In this document: positions 9,769-19,799 of the stretch, in pieces
Numbering within the stretch: position 1 is the first letter of the stretch
Layout of the letters: every line of letters starts with the position of its first letter
Assembly: GCA_021464525.1 (NCBI GenBank)
Contig: JADRCO010001240.1
Location: forward strand, 1 to 21,040
Direction: 5' to 3'
DNA length: 21,040 nt
Origin: Rhizophagus sp. LPA8_4_AMF
Taxonomy: Eukaryota > Glomeromycota > Glomeromycetes > Glomerales > Glomeraceae
Notes under the pieces: model-generated
What the model was told of the DNA's origin: nothing
The model's input: the letters and a program-made list of their open reading frames with translations, nothing else
The model's database searches: none
Made by a program: the position numbers and the translations under genes

Positions 9769-12700
9769 ATGTCAATTAACAACGTTATTCTTAAAACGTA
9801 TTATTCGAATCTCACAAGTTTACATGATTTAGTAAGCCCCAGTCTAGTCGAAGTTGATCTAATAATACATAGCGACAATAAGGAATATATAAATTTGCTA
9901 ATGACTACATTAGTTAGTCCTAACACGACAAAAAACTTTCCAGTAATATCAAAAGACAAGCAAGAGTTAAATTGTCGCAATGTATATATTTCATACGATA
10001 CAGTGAGTATTATTTTAAAGGTAGTTTGATTTTTTATCGTTTAAAAGTAAGATTTTACTCAAATAATATTAATAAATCTGTATGTAGCACATAAACCAAG
10101 CGATAAAATTTCTAGTTAATCGAAAAAATAATATACCAAATGTAGCAGCCTTTGGCTTTTCGAAGCCAAAGACTTTTAATCTCCAAGGGTTTAGTATGAC
10201 CGGCGACAATAGAATCATTGATTGTATTAGAAAATCGGATTTGTGGTTAACTTTATACACGAGGTATAATTTAAAATATATTTGAATTTATGCATCAAAA
10301 CATAGCTTATTAATATTTCTAAAAAATTAATAGAATTGGAGCGGAGGCGTTCGTTTTTTTGTTGACAAATTACAGTATTTTTATTGAACTTAAAAATAAA
10401 TGTTATATTCAACTAGCGGGACCATCGATAAGTAAATTGCCGTTAGTAGATCCCAAATCTATAAAACGTAAATATCCAGACATAATAGAAAACACAAGTT
10501 ATAAAAAGATTAAAACAAACCCAATTTCAAACATCCACTTTTTCTGAAGCATTATATTTTTTAATTCCCAAATTAAAGATAAAAGTTACGAGCCCTGGTA
10601 TGGTTTGCCAAAAAATCGTAAGTATTAGAAAATTTTAGATAGGTGATAGGCTGACTTACAAATAATAATTTGATTTTTATTTAATTATAGATTTTCTTAA
10701 TGTGGCAAAACACATGAATTATACAGAAAATGAAATATTAAAAATTTGTATGATGTATATTTTCCCCAAGCAGTTTGGATTAGTAAACGTATTTACTAAT
10801 AAAGATATACCTCATAATAAACTATATGAGAATTATATAGACAGAAGAAATGAGCTTCATGTAAGTATAATTATTTTTAGTAATTACTATTAAAAAAAAT
10901 TTAATTAACCATTTTATTTGAAAACAGGATTTACGTATAAATGAAACTCCTAATCATTTAAATGATCTTCTGCCGTACATCAAACATATAATTGAAAGGC
11001 ATAATAAATGTCAATACAAAAACTTATTAAATTCTATTTGCCCTATGAATGTAAACGTTTTTTCTTTTTTTAATAATATTCTTTATTATTATACATATAT
11101 TTATATTAATTATTATTTATATTTATTATTAATTAGATCGATGACAAAACATATTGTAACACTTACCAGGTAACGATTTTTATATATATTAAATTATTTT
11201 TGATTTTTATATTAAAATTATTTAAATAAATTAATAGGTTACAAAGTTCATCACAGCAATTATTGATTTTATAATACCTCCAGAATTCTGGGACGACAAA
11301 GATAATAAGACCACAGTTTATAAAATGATCAAAATATTAATTGAACGTCATCGTTTTGAAGTTATGTCTTTACATGAAGTATTACAAGGCTTTAAGGTTT
11401 ATTTTTTCTATATATATATATTATATTATCATATTATATTCTAAATTTTATTAAACATATATATATTTCATTTAATCATATTTAGAGCAAAAAATGTAAA
11501 TGGCTTATGTTATTTAATAAGAATAATAGGCTAGAAGCATTGAAGCGCAATGAATTATTACATGAATTTATTTGGTGGACCTTTCAATGTTTGGTTATTC
11601 CGCTTCTTAGGGTACTGTAAATTTTTTTCTATCAAACTTATTTATATACAAGCTATTAAGTAACAAATATTTAATGTATTTGTAGGTGAATTTTCATGTT
11701 ACGCATAATACAAAATACAAACATCAATTATTTTACTATCGACAAGAAGTTTGGTCAAATATGTCCGAACAAAATTTCAATTCCTTAACTAACGTCGTAT
11801 TTGAAAAAATCCCATCGGAAAAAATAAATGAAGTTCTAAATAGCAAGGAATTGGGTTATTCTAAGCTAAACTTCATCCCTAAAGATGATGAAGGAAATCT
11901 TAGACCAGTAGTCAATATGAGATGTTCAATGTATAAAACTGTAAGTTATTTTTACATTATTTCATGTTCTAAACATATTAATATAGCTGTATTTAATTTA
12001 AAGATAAAACCAACTTCTGTCGTTCGCAAATCACCATCAATCAATGCTATCTTGAATAATACGTTTCAGATTTTAAAATTTGAAATAGTAAGAAAATATT
12101 ATTATTATAATATTAAATATTTTTTAAAAATAATGATTTGTATTTATAATTTATAATTTAATATTTAGGAAAAAAACCCAACGTTGTTAAACGGATCCAT
12201 ATTTGGATATAACGAAGCTTATGAGCGATTAAAAGAATATAAACAATCTTTGGCTAATAAGAGCAATATTAAACTGTACTTCAGCAAAGTTGATATCAAA
12301 TGCTGTTTCGAAACTATAAATCATGAGAGGCTTATGGAAATGCTTAAGTCCGAAGTTTTAACCGAAGTTTGTATATGAAAATAAATAACTATCAAATATT
12401 CATTACATGATATATTAATTAATTTATCATTTTTTATTAATTATTTAGACACAGTATTCAGTGAATAAGTATGAAATTATCAATATAAAAAATAGAAATG
12501 TAAATAAAAGACGTAGTCATTATGTACATAATGGGGGTAAAATAATTTAATATATTATTTTTTTGTGTTTTGTTACTTTTTTCATTAATTTTTTTAAAAA
12601 ATCATTATAGAAGAATTTTTGTCATTCGAACAATATTCTTTTATACTATCCAAATATGAAAATTCTATTGTAATCGACAATGTTCGTGAAAACTATAAAG

Positions 12701-14150
12701 ACTTAATTGATATTATTAAACAATTAGAAGAACATATCAAGGAAAACGTAATAATGGTAATAAGTGTATTATTATGGTTTATTTTATTAATATTTACTAA
12801 AATATTATTTATTGTTTATCAATATAGGCTAATAATGAATATTATAAACAGATATCTGGTATTCCACAAGGGTCAATATTGTCATCATTATTATGCAGTT
12901 TATATTATGGTATTATGGAAAAATCTGAACTTAAATTTGTAAATAATGACAGAGATGGCGTAAGTATTTAATTTAAATATAATTGTAGTTGATTATATTT
13001 TAAAATGAAGTATATCATTTTTAATTAATATGCGTTCTTATTTAATAGATACTACTTCATTTGCTTGATGATTTTATATATATTAGTACAAATAAGGAAA
13101 ATGTTGCAAATTTTGTTACATTTATGTTTGAACAAAAGAATACAAGTGAAGAAAAATGCGCTACAAATTTTAATTTAAATATTTCCAATAAACCCATAAA
13201 TAATATTGATATTGGTGAGTAATAAGTATTTTATTATCATTATTGTTTATTTATAATCCAATATACTGATTAAATTCATTAGACTTCCCGTGGTGCGGGC
13301 TTCTTATTGACACAAAATCATTAAATATTAAAGTAGATTATACAAAATACACAAAATCATGTGAGTAAAATTATATATGTTTTAATTTTATGATTTATTA
13401 ATTTATTAATACATATATTACATATATTGGATTAGATATAGCTAATAATTTAACGATAAAGTTTACTAACCATCCAGGAAAATTTTTTAAAGAAAAAATG
13501 AAGGCGTAAGCATATTAATTTAATATTATGACTTATTTTCAAATGATTGGTATCTTCGTTAATGAGATTATTTGTTTCAATTAGGTTCACCATGATAAAA
13601 TATCATAAAATATTTTATGATAATATTTTAAATAATAAAGAAACTATATATTTAAATGTATATCAAAATTTTCTTATGGTGTCATTAAAGTTTCATTATT
13701 ACGTAAAAGGCCTTCACAACTTTCACAAAAGGAACGAACATTTTGAAATTGGTAATAAAAATCTATAACTTGTATATTTTAATACTCAAACTGTTAATTG
13801 AATTTTTATATTACTCTATATTATTATAGAAGTTGTTCGTGATATGATAAATTATTTTTACTCAATATTACATAAAAGTGGGAGTCATGAATATATAGAA
13901 AAAAAAGAAGTGATATGGTAAGTTTTATTTTTAATTGTACAGTAGCTTAAAAGCTAAGTAATTTATTAATTTACTTTATTTTTAATAGGCTTGGCGCTCA
14001 TGCCTTTTTAAGAATCTTAGAAAAAAAAAAAATTATTACAAAAGCTTCTTTAATTATTTTAAAAAAATTATTGATGATTTTAACCCACCATATATGAAAC
14101 AAATAGTAGAATGGAAACATTCATTAATTTTTAAAGAAATGAAATTTTAA
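9769..14150 (+). CDS. TERT: Telomerase reverse transcriptase (catalytic subunit)
   Basis: Extends chromosome ends by copying the telomerase RNA template. Exons: 9769-10002, 10088-10263, 10334-10497, 10579-10617, 10691-10860, 10928-11050, 11137-11169, 11238-11396, 11486-11611, 11686-11940, 12004-12087, 12169-12366, 12449-12536, 12611-12756, 12828-12959, 13049-13214, 13283-13360, 13436-13505, 13585-13751, 13830-13917, 13989-14150; about 952 residues, normal for fungi. Motifs: TEN domain with IGAEAFVFLLTNYSIF and YIQLAGPSI; RNA-binding T/CP with YIFPKQFGLVNVFT and CKWL; FHVTHNTKYKHQLFYYRQEVW; motif 1/2 LNFIPKDDEGNLRPVVNM; motif A YFSKVDIKCCFETI (catalytic D); motif B GIPQGSILSSLLCSLYYG; motif C LLHLLDDFIYIS (DD); motif E FPWCGLLIDT; C-terminal extension with WLGAHAFLRIL. 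Exon 4 and the donor at 10498 are the least certain. The last exon changes frame at a 12-A run (14021-14032): as read it stops at 14095-14097, while the adjacent frame continues naturally to TAA at 14148-14150. Confidence 0.97.
11137..11169 (+). other. TERT 33-nt micro-exon
   Basis: Flanked by AATTAG and GTAACG, in phase 0 on both sides, encoding 11 residues (IDDKTYCNTYQ) in the RNA-binding domain just before VTKFITAIIDFIIP. Skipping it would keep the frame. Confidence 0.7.
11941..12003 (+). other. TERT intron 10, in-frame and stop-free
   Basis: The intron is 63 nt, a multiple of three, starts with GTAAGT, ends in AAAG and has no stop in the coding frame. Retained, it would add 21 residues just after motif 2. 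The weak acceptor (no clear pyrimidine tract) makes retention plausible. Confidence 0.7.
14021..14032 (+). repeat. A12 homopolymer in the last TERT exon
   Basis: Twelve A residues where the coding frame shifts. The upstream frame encodes AFLRILEK; the frame that continues beyond, NYYKSFFNYFKKIIDDFNPP, better matches the end of fungal TERTs. One extra A would join them, so a sequencing or assembly length error, or slippage, is likely. Confidence 0.85.
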
Positions 14151-14405
14151 ATATAAAAGAGATCGATTATATTATCTGATTTTTGTTTTCTTTTATTTTT
14201 CTTTTATTTTTTATCATTTTGTATATGTGTATATATATTATTATGATAAATAAAATGTAAATAAATAAGAATCCTGTTAATTGTTGTAAACTATACCCGT
14301 CTTAATACTTTATTTAAATTACAAATTAAAAAATTTATAGTAATAATACAATCGGTCTTCCTTTAAACTTTTTCCAAATTCTGTGGTAACCTTGGAAACT
14401 GGATT
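14151..14405. other. TERT 3' flank
   Basis: AT-rich, with AATAAA-like words (for example GATAAATAAAATG near 14245-14257) that could serve TERT polyadenylation. The minus strand at 14345-14405, after the acceptor-like CGTAG, is open and could be a terminal exon of a convergent spliced repeat. Confidence 0.4.
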
Positions 14406-14482
14406 CTACGAAAAGAAAGAATAGAAACGTTAATTATTAACGTTTTTTAAAAAAAAGAAACTTTGAAGCTGAACAAACTTAC
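14406..14482 (-). other. Intron-like segment with hairpin, copy 4
   Basis: On the minus strand a CG|GTAAGT donor at 14482 and a TTTTCGTAG|AA acceptor at 14406 enclose 77 nt. A perfect 9-bp hairpin (AAACGTTAA, loop TTA, TTAACGTTT; 14425-14445) lies about 18 nt before the acceptor. Same architecture as the segments at 4426-5098, with a different stem sequence. Confidence 0.45.
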
Positions 14483-14496
14483 CGATATTTCACAGT

Positions 14497-14581
14497 CTAA
14501 AAAAGAATAATGAAACGTTAAACATTTCATTTAAAAATAAAAAAAAATAATTTCAAAAAGCAATTTCAAAATTATTTTAAC
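14497..14581 (-). other. Intron-like segment with hairpin, copy 5
   Basis: Minus strand: acceptor TTCTTTTTTAG|AC at 14497, preceded by an 11-bp stem with one mismatch (AATGAAACGTT/AACATTTCATT; 14509-14531). The donor AA|GTTAAA at 14581 is weak. Between this and the segment at 14406-14482 only 14 nt would remain as exon, so at least one boundary may be wrong. Confidence 0.35.
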
Positions 14582-15313
14582 TTCGAAATGGTGTCTAGTC
14601 CCCCCAAAAAATGAAAACATTAATAAAAGCTTCGTTATATAAAAACAAAAAAAAAATGAAGCTTATAAATAAATTAAAAAATAATCTATTAAATACCTTC
14701 GAAAAGCTCAAGAAAGCCAAGATCTACATGAAAACAGAACATTTTGCTAAAAAAAAATATTTCCCCTCCAAAGTGGGATTCATCCGATCATCTACAAAAT
14801 GTTTTGTTAGCAGATCTGAAAAGCAACTAAAAAAATGTCAGGAGGTGAGACAACAGAAATACAATGATACTTAGCTTTGAACGCTTGATTAAATTTGAAT
14901 TGTTAAAAATAAAAAATTTTGATCAGTTCTTAAATTAATAGAGATAATTAGTCTAAACTCGAAAGATCCCAAACCGGAAAATCCCGATTATTAAGATTGA
15001 ATAATATAGATAAACCTTTACCTACCTAATAAATCCAACTTACAATGAATGATAAATGCATGTAGTCAATTGATTCATCAACCAAAATATTATACACTTA
15101 TATATATATACTTGGTTAGATCATTTAGATTGACTATTATTATTGTTTGTTGGCTTAAAAATTATAAAAATACAAATATATACAAAAATTCACATCCCAA
15201 ATATAAATAATTAAATATACGATAAAAATCCCAAAATAATAATATATCCCCAAATATAAAATAATAAATAATATAAATATACATATAAAGAATAAAAAAA
15301 AAAAATTTAAGCC
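14582..15313. other. No gene supported; AT-rich
   Basis: A lysine-rich plus-strand frame at 14611-14874 is open but looks like the shadow of T-rich minus-strand sequence. Further on are AT-rich simple stretches with repeated ATCCCAAA(T)ATAA words (about 15195-15265). Confidence 0.5.
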
Positions 15314-15537
15314 TAAATTACACCATTATGATCCACCTTAGATGCGGCAGAGCAAACTCCTATAGCAACTTTGGCTTCACAATTTGACCAACTTTGATGC
15401 AGGTCAGTATTTGGGAATAGCAGCCTGTTTATAAGTAAACGTGGCAATAAAACTTAAAAAATGCTGAATAAATAAAGGGTTAGGGTGGAAAATAAACCCA
15501 AATAACTACTTTGCAATTTTGGCATGGTGTAATTTTA
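15314..15537. mobile_element. MITE-like element, 224 bp
   Basis: TAAATTACACCAT (15314-15326) and ATGGTGTAATTTTA (15524-15537) are terminal inverted repeats, matching over 13 bases with one extra A. There is no coding capacity inside; the interior is less AT-rich than its flanks. The target duplication is not clear; a TA within the repeat ends is possible. The family is unassigned, and a Tc1/mariner- or hAT-derived MITE are both possible. Confidence 0.45.
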
Positions 15538-16655
15538 CAAACTTGTCGCGACTTTAAATGGTAGTCTTGTTCAAGATGGATCTTAATTAAACTTACAATC
15601 TATTCATCTCAGATCGACGTGCAATAGCCAATTATAATTTACTGTTCCTTTTTTCAATCTGAAAATACGACGTTTTTTTATAATCATTTTATATTATATA
15701 GAAAATACTAAAACATTTTTTTTTTTAATACGGAAGTGTACTTTTCTAATTTATTTTATATAAAAATATTTTTTGGATTAGCTACAAACAAATAATGATG
15801 TTGAATTGATTAAATTTAATATTAAAAGAATTTATTGCCGCCAAACGTGATGATTATAGTAATGGGGAAGAAATATTTTGCTAATAAAGTGTCTATGCGT
15901 TTGTTGGAAAAAAAAAATAATATGCAACTCCTAGAGGAATGTTGGCTTGAATCTATTACGGTGTTATTAAGCTTTCTGTTTTAGTTAAAAATGTTCTTTT
16001 TCGATTTTTTTTCGTACGGTATGTCGGTATTGTAATTTGTGGATATTCCGCAATTAATATTTTAATACTAGTATCGCATCCGGTGTTCCACTACCCTAAA
16101 ATAGTACAAGAATCAAAATAAAAATCTGGATCAGCCGATAATCTATTAAATTAAAACTTTTACAAAAGCAGGCCACATTCCTAACCTACTTTATATCGCA
16201 CAGTTGATACTTACCAGTTCTAATTACCGTCAAACGATTATTGGGAATATTATCATACGTTTGAGAACAGCACCTTGAAGATTAACGAAATCAGGTGACG
16301 AATGTTAGCTTCGAATAGGATCATTTCGATACAAAGGAATGGATAATTAGTAGGAGGAAAATTATCCCATTAGATATCACAAATGTTTGAATTTGATTCA
16401 CAAAATCAATTTTTTATAAATCAATTCATGGTGATCATTTCTCATTTAACTGTTAATTCCTATCAAGATCAAGCATCCTTCTAGATACAGATCTCAATTT
16501 TTATGCAATATCCCACATTTCACTCTATGATTGGAATTCATTACCGTGCATTAATTCAGACTTTCGCATCAAAACCTACGTATATTTGAGGGCATTCAAA
16601 ATAAGTAGAATCACCAGATCACAAACAACTTACATTAGAGACATTAGAGACTACA
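15538..16655. other. No gene recognised
   Basis: About 1.1 kb without a convincing open frame on either strand. The base composition becomes less AT-rich after about 16000, in common with the decayed gene that follows, so this may be its promoter or an older part of the same insert. Confidence 0.4.
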
Positions 16656-17622
16656 ATGTATAATACTTCCAATCAGACACAAACTTTCGTATGGATTAAA
16701 CCTTCTTCTAACACATCACCTTATTCACCTCCAATGTTCAAATGTTACCCGTCGGTTATGATTCCTTTATAGGAGTTGGATTGGACGAATTAGTTAATAG
16801 AATAGCGAAAGAAATGATCACATTTTTTAAAATACTTTTAATCACATTAGTTCTTCTTTTCGTTTCTTTCCTTATTTCAACGTTATTCTACCCATTTTTA
16901 CCACACATTATACGGCGGAATGGTTCTTACTCAAATCCAATCTTAACTTTTGTCATCAACCACATCAATCGATTAAAATATTTCGTAAACAGTCTTAAAA
17001 ACTTCAAGAGATTTAAATGTAATAGCATGACTAAATCACAGCTTTGGTCTTTCATTGCGAAACTGTTTAACAAATCGCTTCCTTTGGTACAACTTTGAAA
17101 AAAAAGAAACCCGAGTTTATACATCAGATTAGGGATGTCCTAAACGATAAGGAAGATCGGTCTCATTTACTATCTACACTACTGCCCGGAATCAAATACA
17201 AGAAGATACCATTCAAGCATGGACGTACCTCGCCGGACTACTTGGGTTTTTCATCAATGGATTGGTGATAGCGCCACCTCATCAAGTTTCGCGAAGTCAA
17301 AAATTTCTAAACTTAATTCGGATAGATTAAACAACTCCATTTGTCTGACTCAAAAATTTGCCCTATTTTCCTCTGATATGATAACATCATCAAACGGCAT
17401 TTCGAAAAAAGATAAAGTCGAATCATATAAATCCACCATCAAGACTGACTACGAATCTATGATCATGATCCCATTACCTATAACGATTTACAACCAATAT
17501 TAAAGACAGACCGCCTATATACAACAGAACTATCTATTCGTCTTATCGATGTTACTAAAATGTTGGGAACAATTGAACGTCTCAAATACCTATGTTTAAA
17601 TCAAAAAAATGGTTTGTTTTAA
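16656..17622 (+). pseudogene. Decayed gene of unknown family with a membrane segment
   Basis: Protein-like open stretches occur in all three plus-strand frames, overlapping in sequence like one gene that has lost its frame several times. The first begins at ATG 16656 (38 codons, Ser/Thr/Pro-rich). The stretch from 16742 carries a strong hydrophobic helix (ITFFKILLITLVLLFVSFLI, about residues 27-46). From 17100 on there are charged stretches and a second hydrophobic segment (about 17235-17275). A last open stretch ends at the TAA at 17620-17622. The region is less AT-rich than its surroundings. No known domain is recognised, and the origin (host or mobile element) is open. At least three breaks. 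Confidence 0.4.
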
Positions 17623-17942
17623 CTAAATCACAGTTGTTCTATAGGAATATTATAATTTTGGTTTAATTCATTTGTTTTATTTGATTTTATTGCTTTTATT
17701 TTATTTTGATTTTTTTATAGACTTTATTAATTTTATATTTTAGTCTATTTTGTCCAATATTATGTTCATTCTTATTATATATATCTAATGTGATTCCGAT
17801 CAAGCGGGCAGTGGCATATAGATTGCATATTATGATATTTTACTTAATATTATGGTATTATATTCAAAAAAAAAATATTTATTTAATATTTATTTATTCT
17901 ATTTTATTTTCCGAGACAGCTTTTTAAACTTAGAATTTTGAA
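17623..17942. other. No gene; T-rich low complexity
   Basis: Long T and TTTTAT runs. The short stretch at about 17800-17835 is more mixed but codes for nothing recognisable. Confidence 0.5.
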
Positions 17943-18290
17943 ATGAGTGAGGTAAGTTGAAAAGTATTTTTATTTTTTTGTTTTAAGAATTTTTTTTTTT
18001 TTTCAGGACATAGACCACATGATTACAGATTTAACTTCAAAATCCACAATGTTGCGGATTTGAAAAATTAAACTTCTGGATGGTGATATTTATTAATATT
18101 CTTTTTTTTTAGAAATTGGCTTCTTGATGTTCTGGCACGAATCAAGCGAGAAATTAAGCATGTGAAAAGCAGGAGACAAAGTGTTTATTTTGCAGGCAAT
18201 TAGTTGGCAATCGCAAGGCTGACGGATTAACCGACTTGACGAGATATGGACGATCGAAAGAGAATTCTTCATAAAGTTATAAAAAAATAA
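17943..18290 (+). pseudogene. Fragment of a spliced gene, unknown family, decayed
   Basis: ATGAGTGAG is followed by GTAAGT at 17952 and a long pyrimidine tract with CAG at 18004-18006. A short open block follows (18007-18080), then another T tract with TTTAG ending at 18112 and an open block encoding NWLLDVLARIKREIKHVKSR. The last block stays protein-like to the TAA at 18288-18290 but holds several breaks. The donor for the second intron is unclear. The signals suggest a former three-exon gene; the family is not recognised. Confidence 0.3.
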
Positions 18291-18739
18291 GTAGTTATCT
18301 TTTTTAATAATATTTATCAAGTATCAACAAACAATCAAACTAGCAAAAAAAATTTATGAAAATATTTGGTTGCTAATTGTTATTAATAAAACTCTAGATT
18401 GAAAATAATATCATAAATAAAAAGACAATCTCGATTATATTTTAATTGAAAAAAATTCTTTTTAATTTTTTTTATATATCTCTTTATTAATATTGTAATT
18501 GAACGAAATACCATAACATAATTACAACTAGGAAAATATAAACCTTAAGGAAATAATAAGTTCCAATTAGATTTATCACTGATTTATCACGCAAGTAAAT
18601 AAACAACCACATTCGTATCCATTTTATTGGTCAGATCTTTTTATTTACACATTCATCACTATATATATAATAACTGTTCTTTTGAAAAATACGATCACAC
18701 TATTTGATCTCTCTCTCTCACTTTAAATTGCTTTACATA
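18291..18739. promoter_or_regulatory. Upstream region of the 195-residue gene
   Basis: AT-rich. A TATATATATAATAA stretch at about 18660-18673 lies roughly 70-80 nt before the ATG at 18740 and could act as a TATA-like element. A CT repeat (TCTCTCTCTCAC, about 18709-18721) immediately precedes the coding start, as in many fungal 5' leaders. Confidence 0.35.
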
Positions 18740-19781
18740 ATGACTTCTAAAGTTACCTACGAAGATTATCTTCGTTTTATTAACAATATTAACTTACAAC
18801 CTTCACCTACCCAAACATCACAACCACCACAACCACCTTTGGAAAATGAAGCCACTGAGGTATTTATTTATTTACATACATGGTCGACCCTCTTTATAAT
18901 TACAAATATATTTATCTAAGAGCGTAACTATAGCGAGGTGTTCTTATAGTAAGAGAATTTTTACGGGATATATTTTACTTATTAACTTTTCATTCTATAG
19001 GTTTCAATTTTAAAACCAAAAAATAAGTTTAATTTGCAAGAAACTTTAGGATTAAAAAATGAAAAATCTCGTTGGCTTGCATATCTTGTATAATAATATT
19101 ATATTTATTTTATGTTAACTACTATAAAAATAAAACTAGCGTTAATCAAAATACTTTTACTAATCGGATGTTATATGTTATATAAATAATATTAGAGTAC
19201 TGTTCGTGATTGTATGGTTGAAAAAAGTGTCGATTTTAATAAAAGCTATAAACAGCAAAGTGATGTAATACTTCAAGTTATTCGACTGGTATGCTTAATA
19301 ATGTTTAATCATTAACAGTTAATATATTTTGCTAATTAATATTTCTTAAAGGTTAAAAAAAAGATACCAGATTTTCCAAAAACAGCTAGTGATTGGGGAA
19401 TTAAGCAAATAATTATGAAATATTTGCAACGTAAAAGTATATATTTATCAATACTTTAATTATAGTATTATCATAAATTTATTATAATTATATTGCATAT
19501 TATAGGATATCAAAAAAAGAAGATTGCTTCTATTATTTCGGAAGAAGAAAATTTAGCTGACAATAATCACAACATTCAAAAACAAAACAAAAAAGTTCAA
19601 ATAAATAAAGCCAATAAGAAGACAAATTCTAAAGGTATTTGTTATTTTTTATTAATAATGATATTTGATGACAAATTTCCAATAACAAATTTATTTAAAT
19701 ATTTAAGAATCCAATCGAAATAAGGGAAAACAAAAAGAATCTAATGAATCTAATGAAGAAAATATTATACAAATAATTTAG
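18740..19781 (+). CDS. Uncharacterised 195-residue protein, six exons
   Basis: Exons 18740-18859, 19001-19087, 19196-19288, 19352-19436, 19506-19634, 19708-19781. All introns have GT/AG ends (61-141 nt), all phases agree, and the total is 588 nt (195 codons plus stop). The upstream frame from 18704 only adds codons before the natural ATG. Residues 1-40 include a Pro/Gln/Ser/Thr-rich stretch (PSPTQTSQPPQPP). Residues 50-130 form the likely folded core, with KSRWLAYLSTVRDCM, SYKQQSDVILQVIRLVKKKI and FPKTASDWGIKQIIMKYLQ, which look like amphipathic helices. The C-terminal third is Lys/Asn/Gln/Glu-rich and probably disordered. There is no signal peptide or membrane segment. The mix of basic tail and helical core could suit nucleic-acid binding, but that is only a guess. 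No domain family recognised. It has no breaks, unlike its neighbours. Confidence 0.7.
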
Positions 19782-19799
19782 TAACTGGTAACAGGTAAT

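Noticed and set aside
14611-14874. Plus-strand 87-codon lysine-rich frame
   Set aside because: About a third of its residues are lysine because the plus strand is A-rich here. No domain, no splice context, and the minus strand shows intron-like T tracts.
15476-15486. AGGGTTAGGGT, telomere-like, 1.3 kb downstream of TERT
   Set aside because: Only about one and a half units; not an interstitial telomere array.
16927-17124. Minus-strand 65-codon frame
   Set aside because: A shadow of the plus-strand membrane-type stretch, with no independent signals.
18093-18320. Minus-strand 75-codon frame
   Set aside because: It overlaps the plus-strand coding-like block, which has splice signals; the minus frame has no supporting features.
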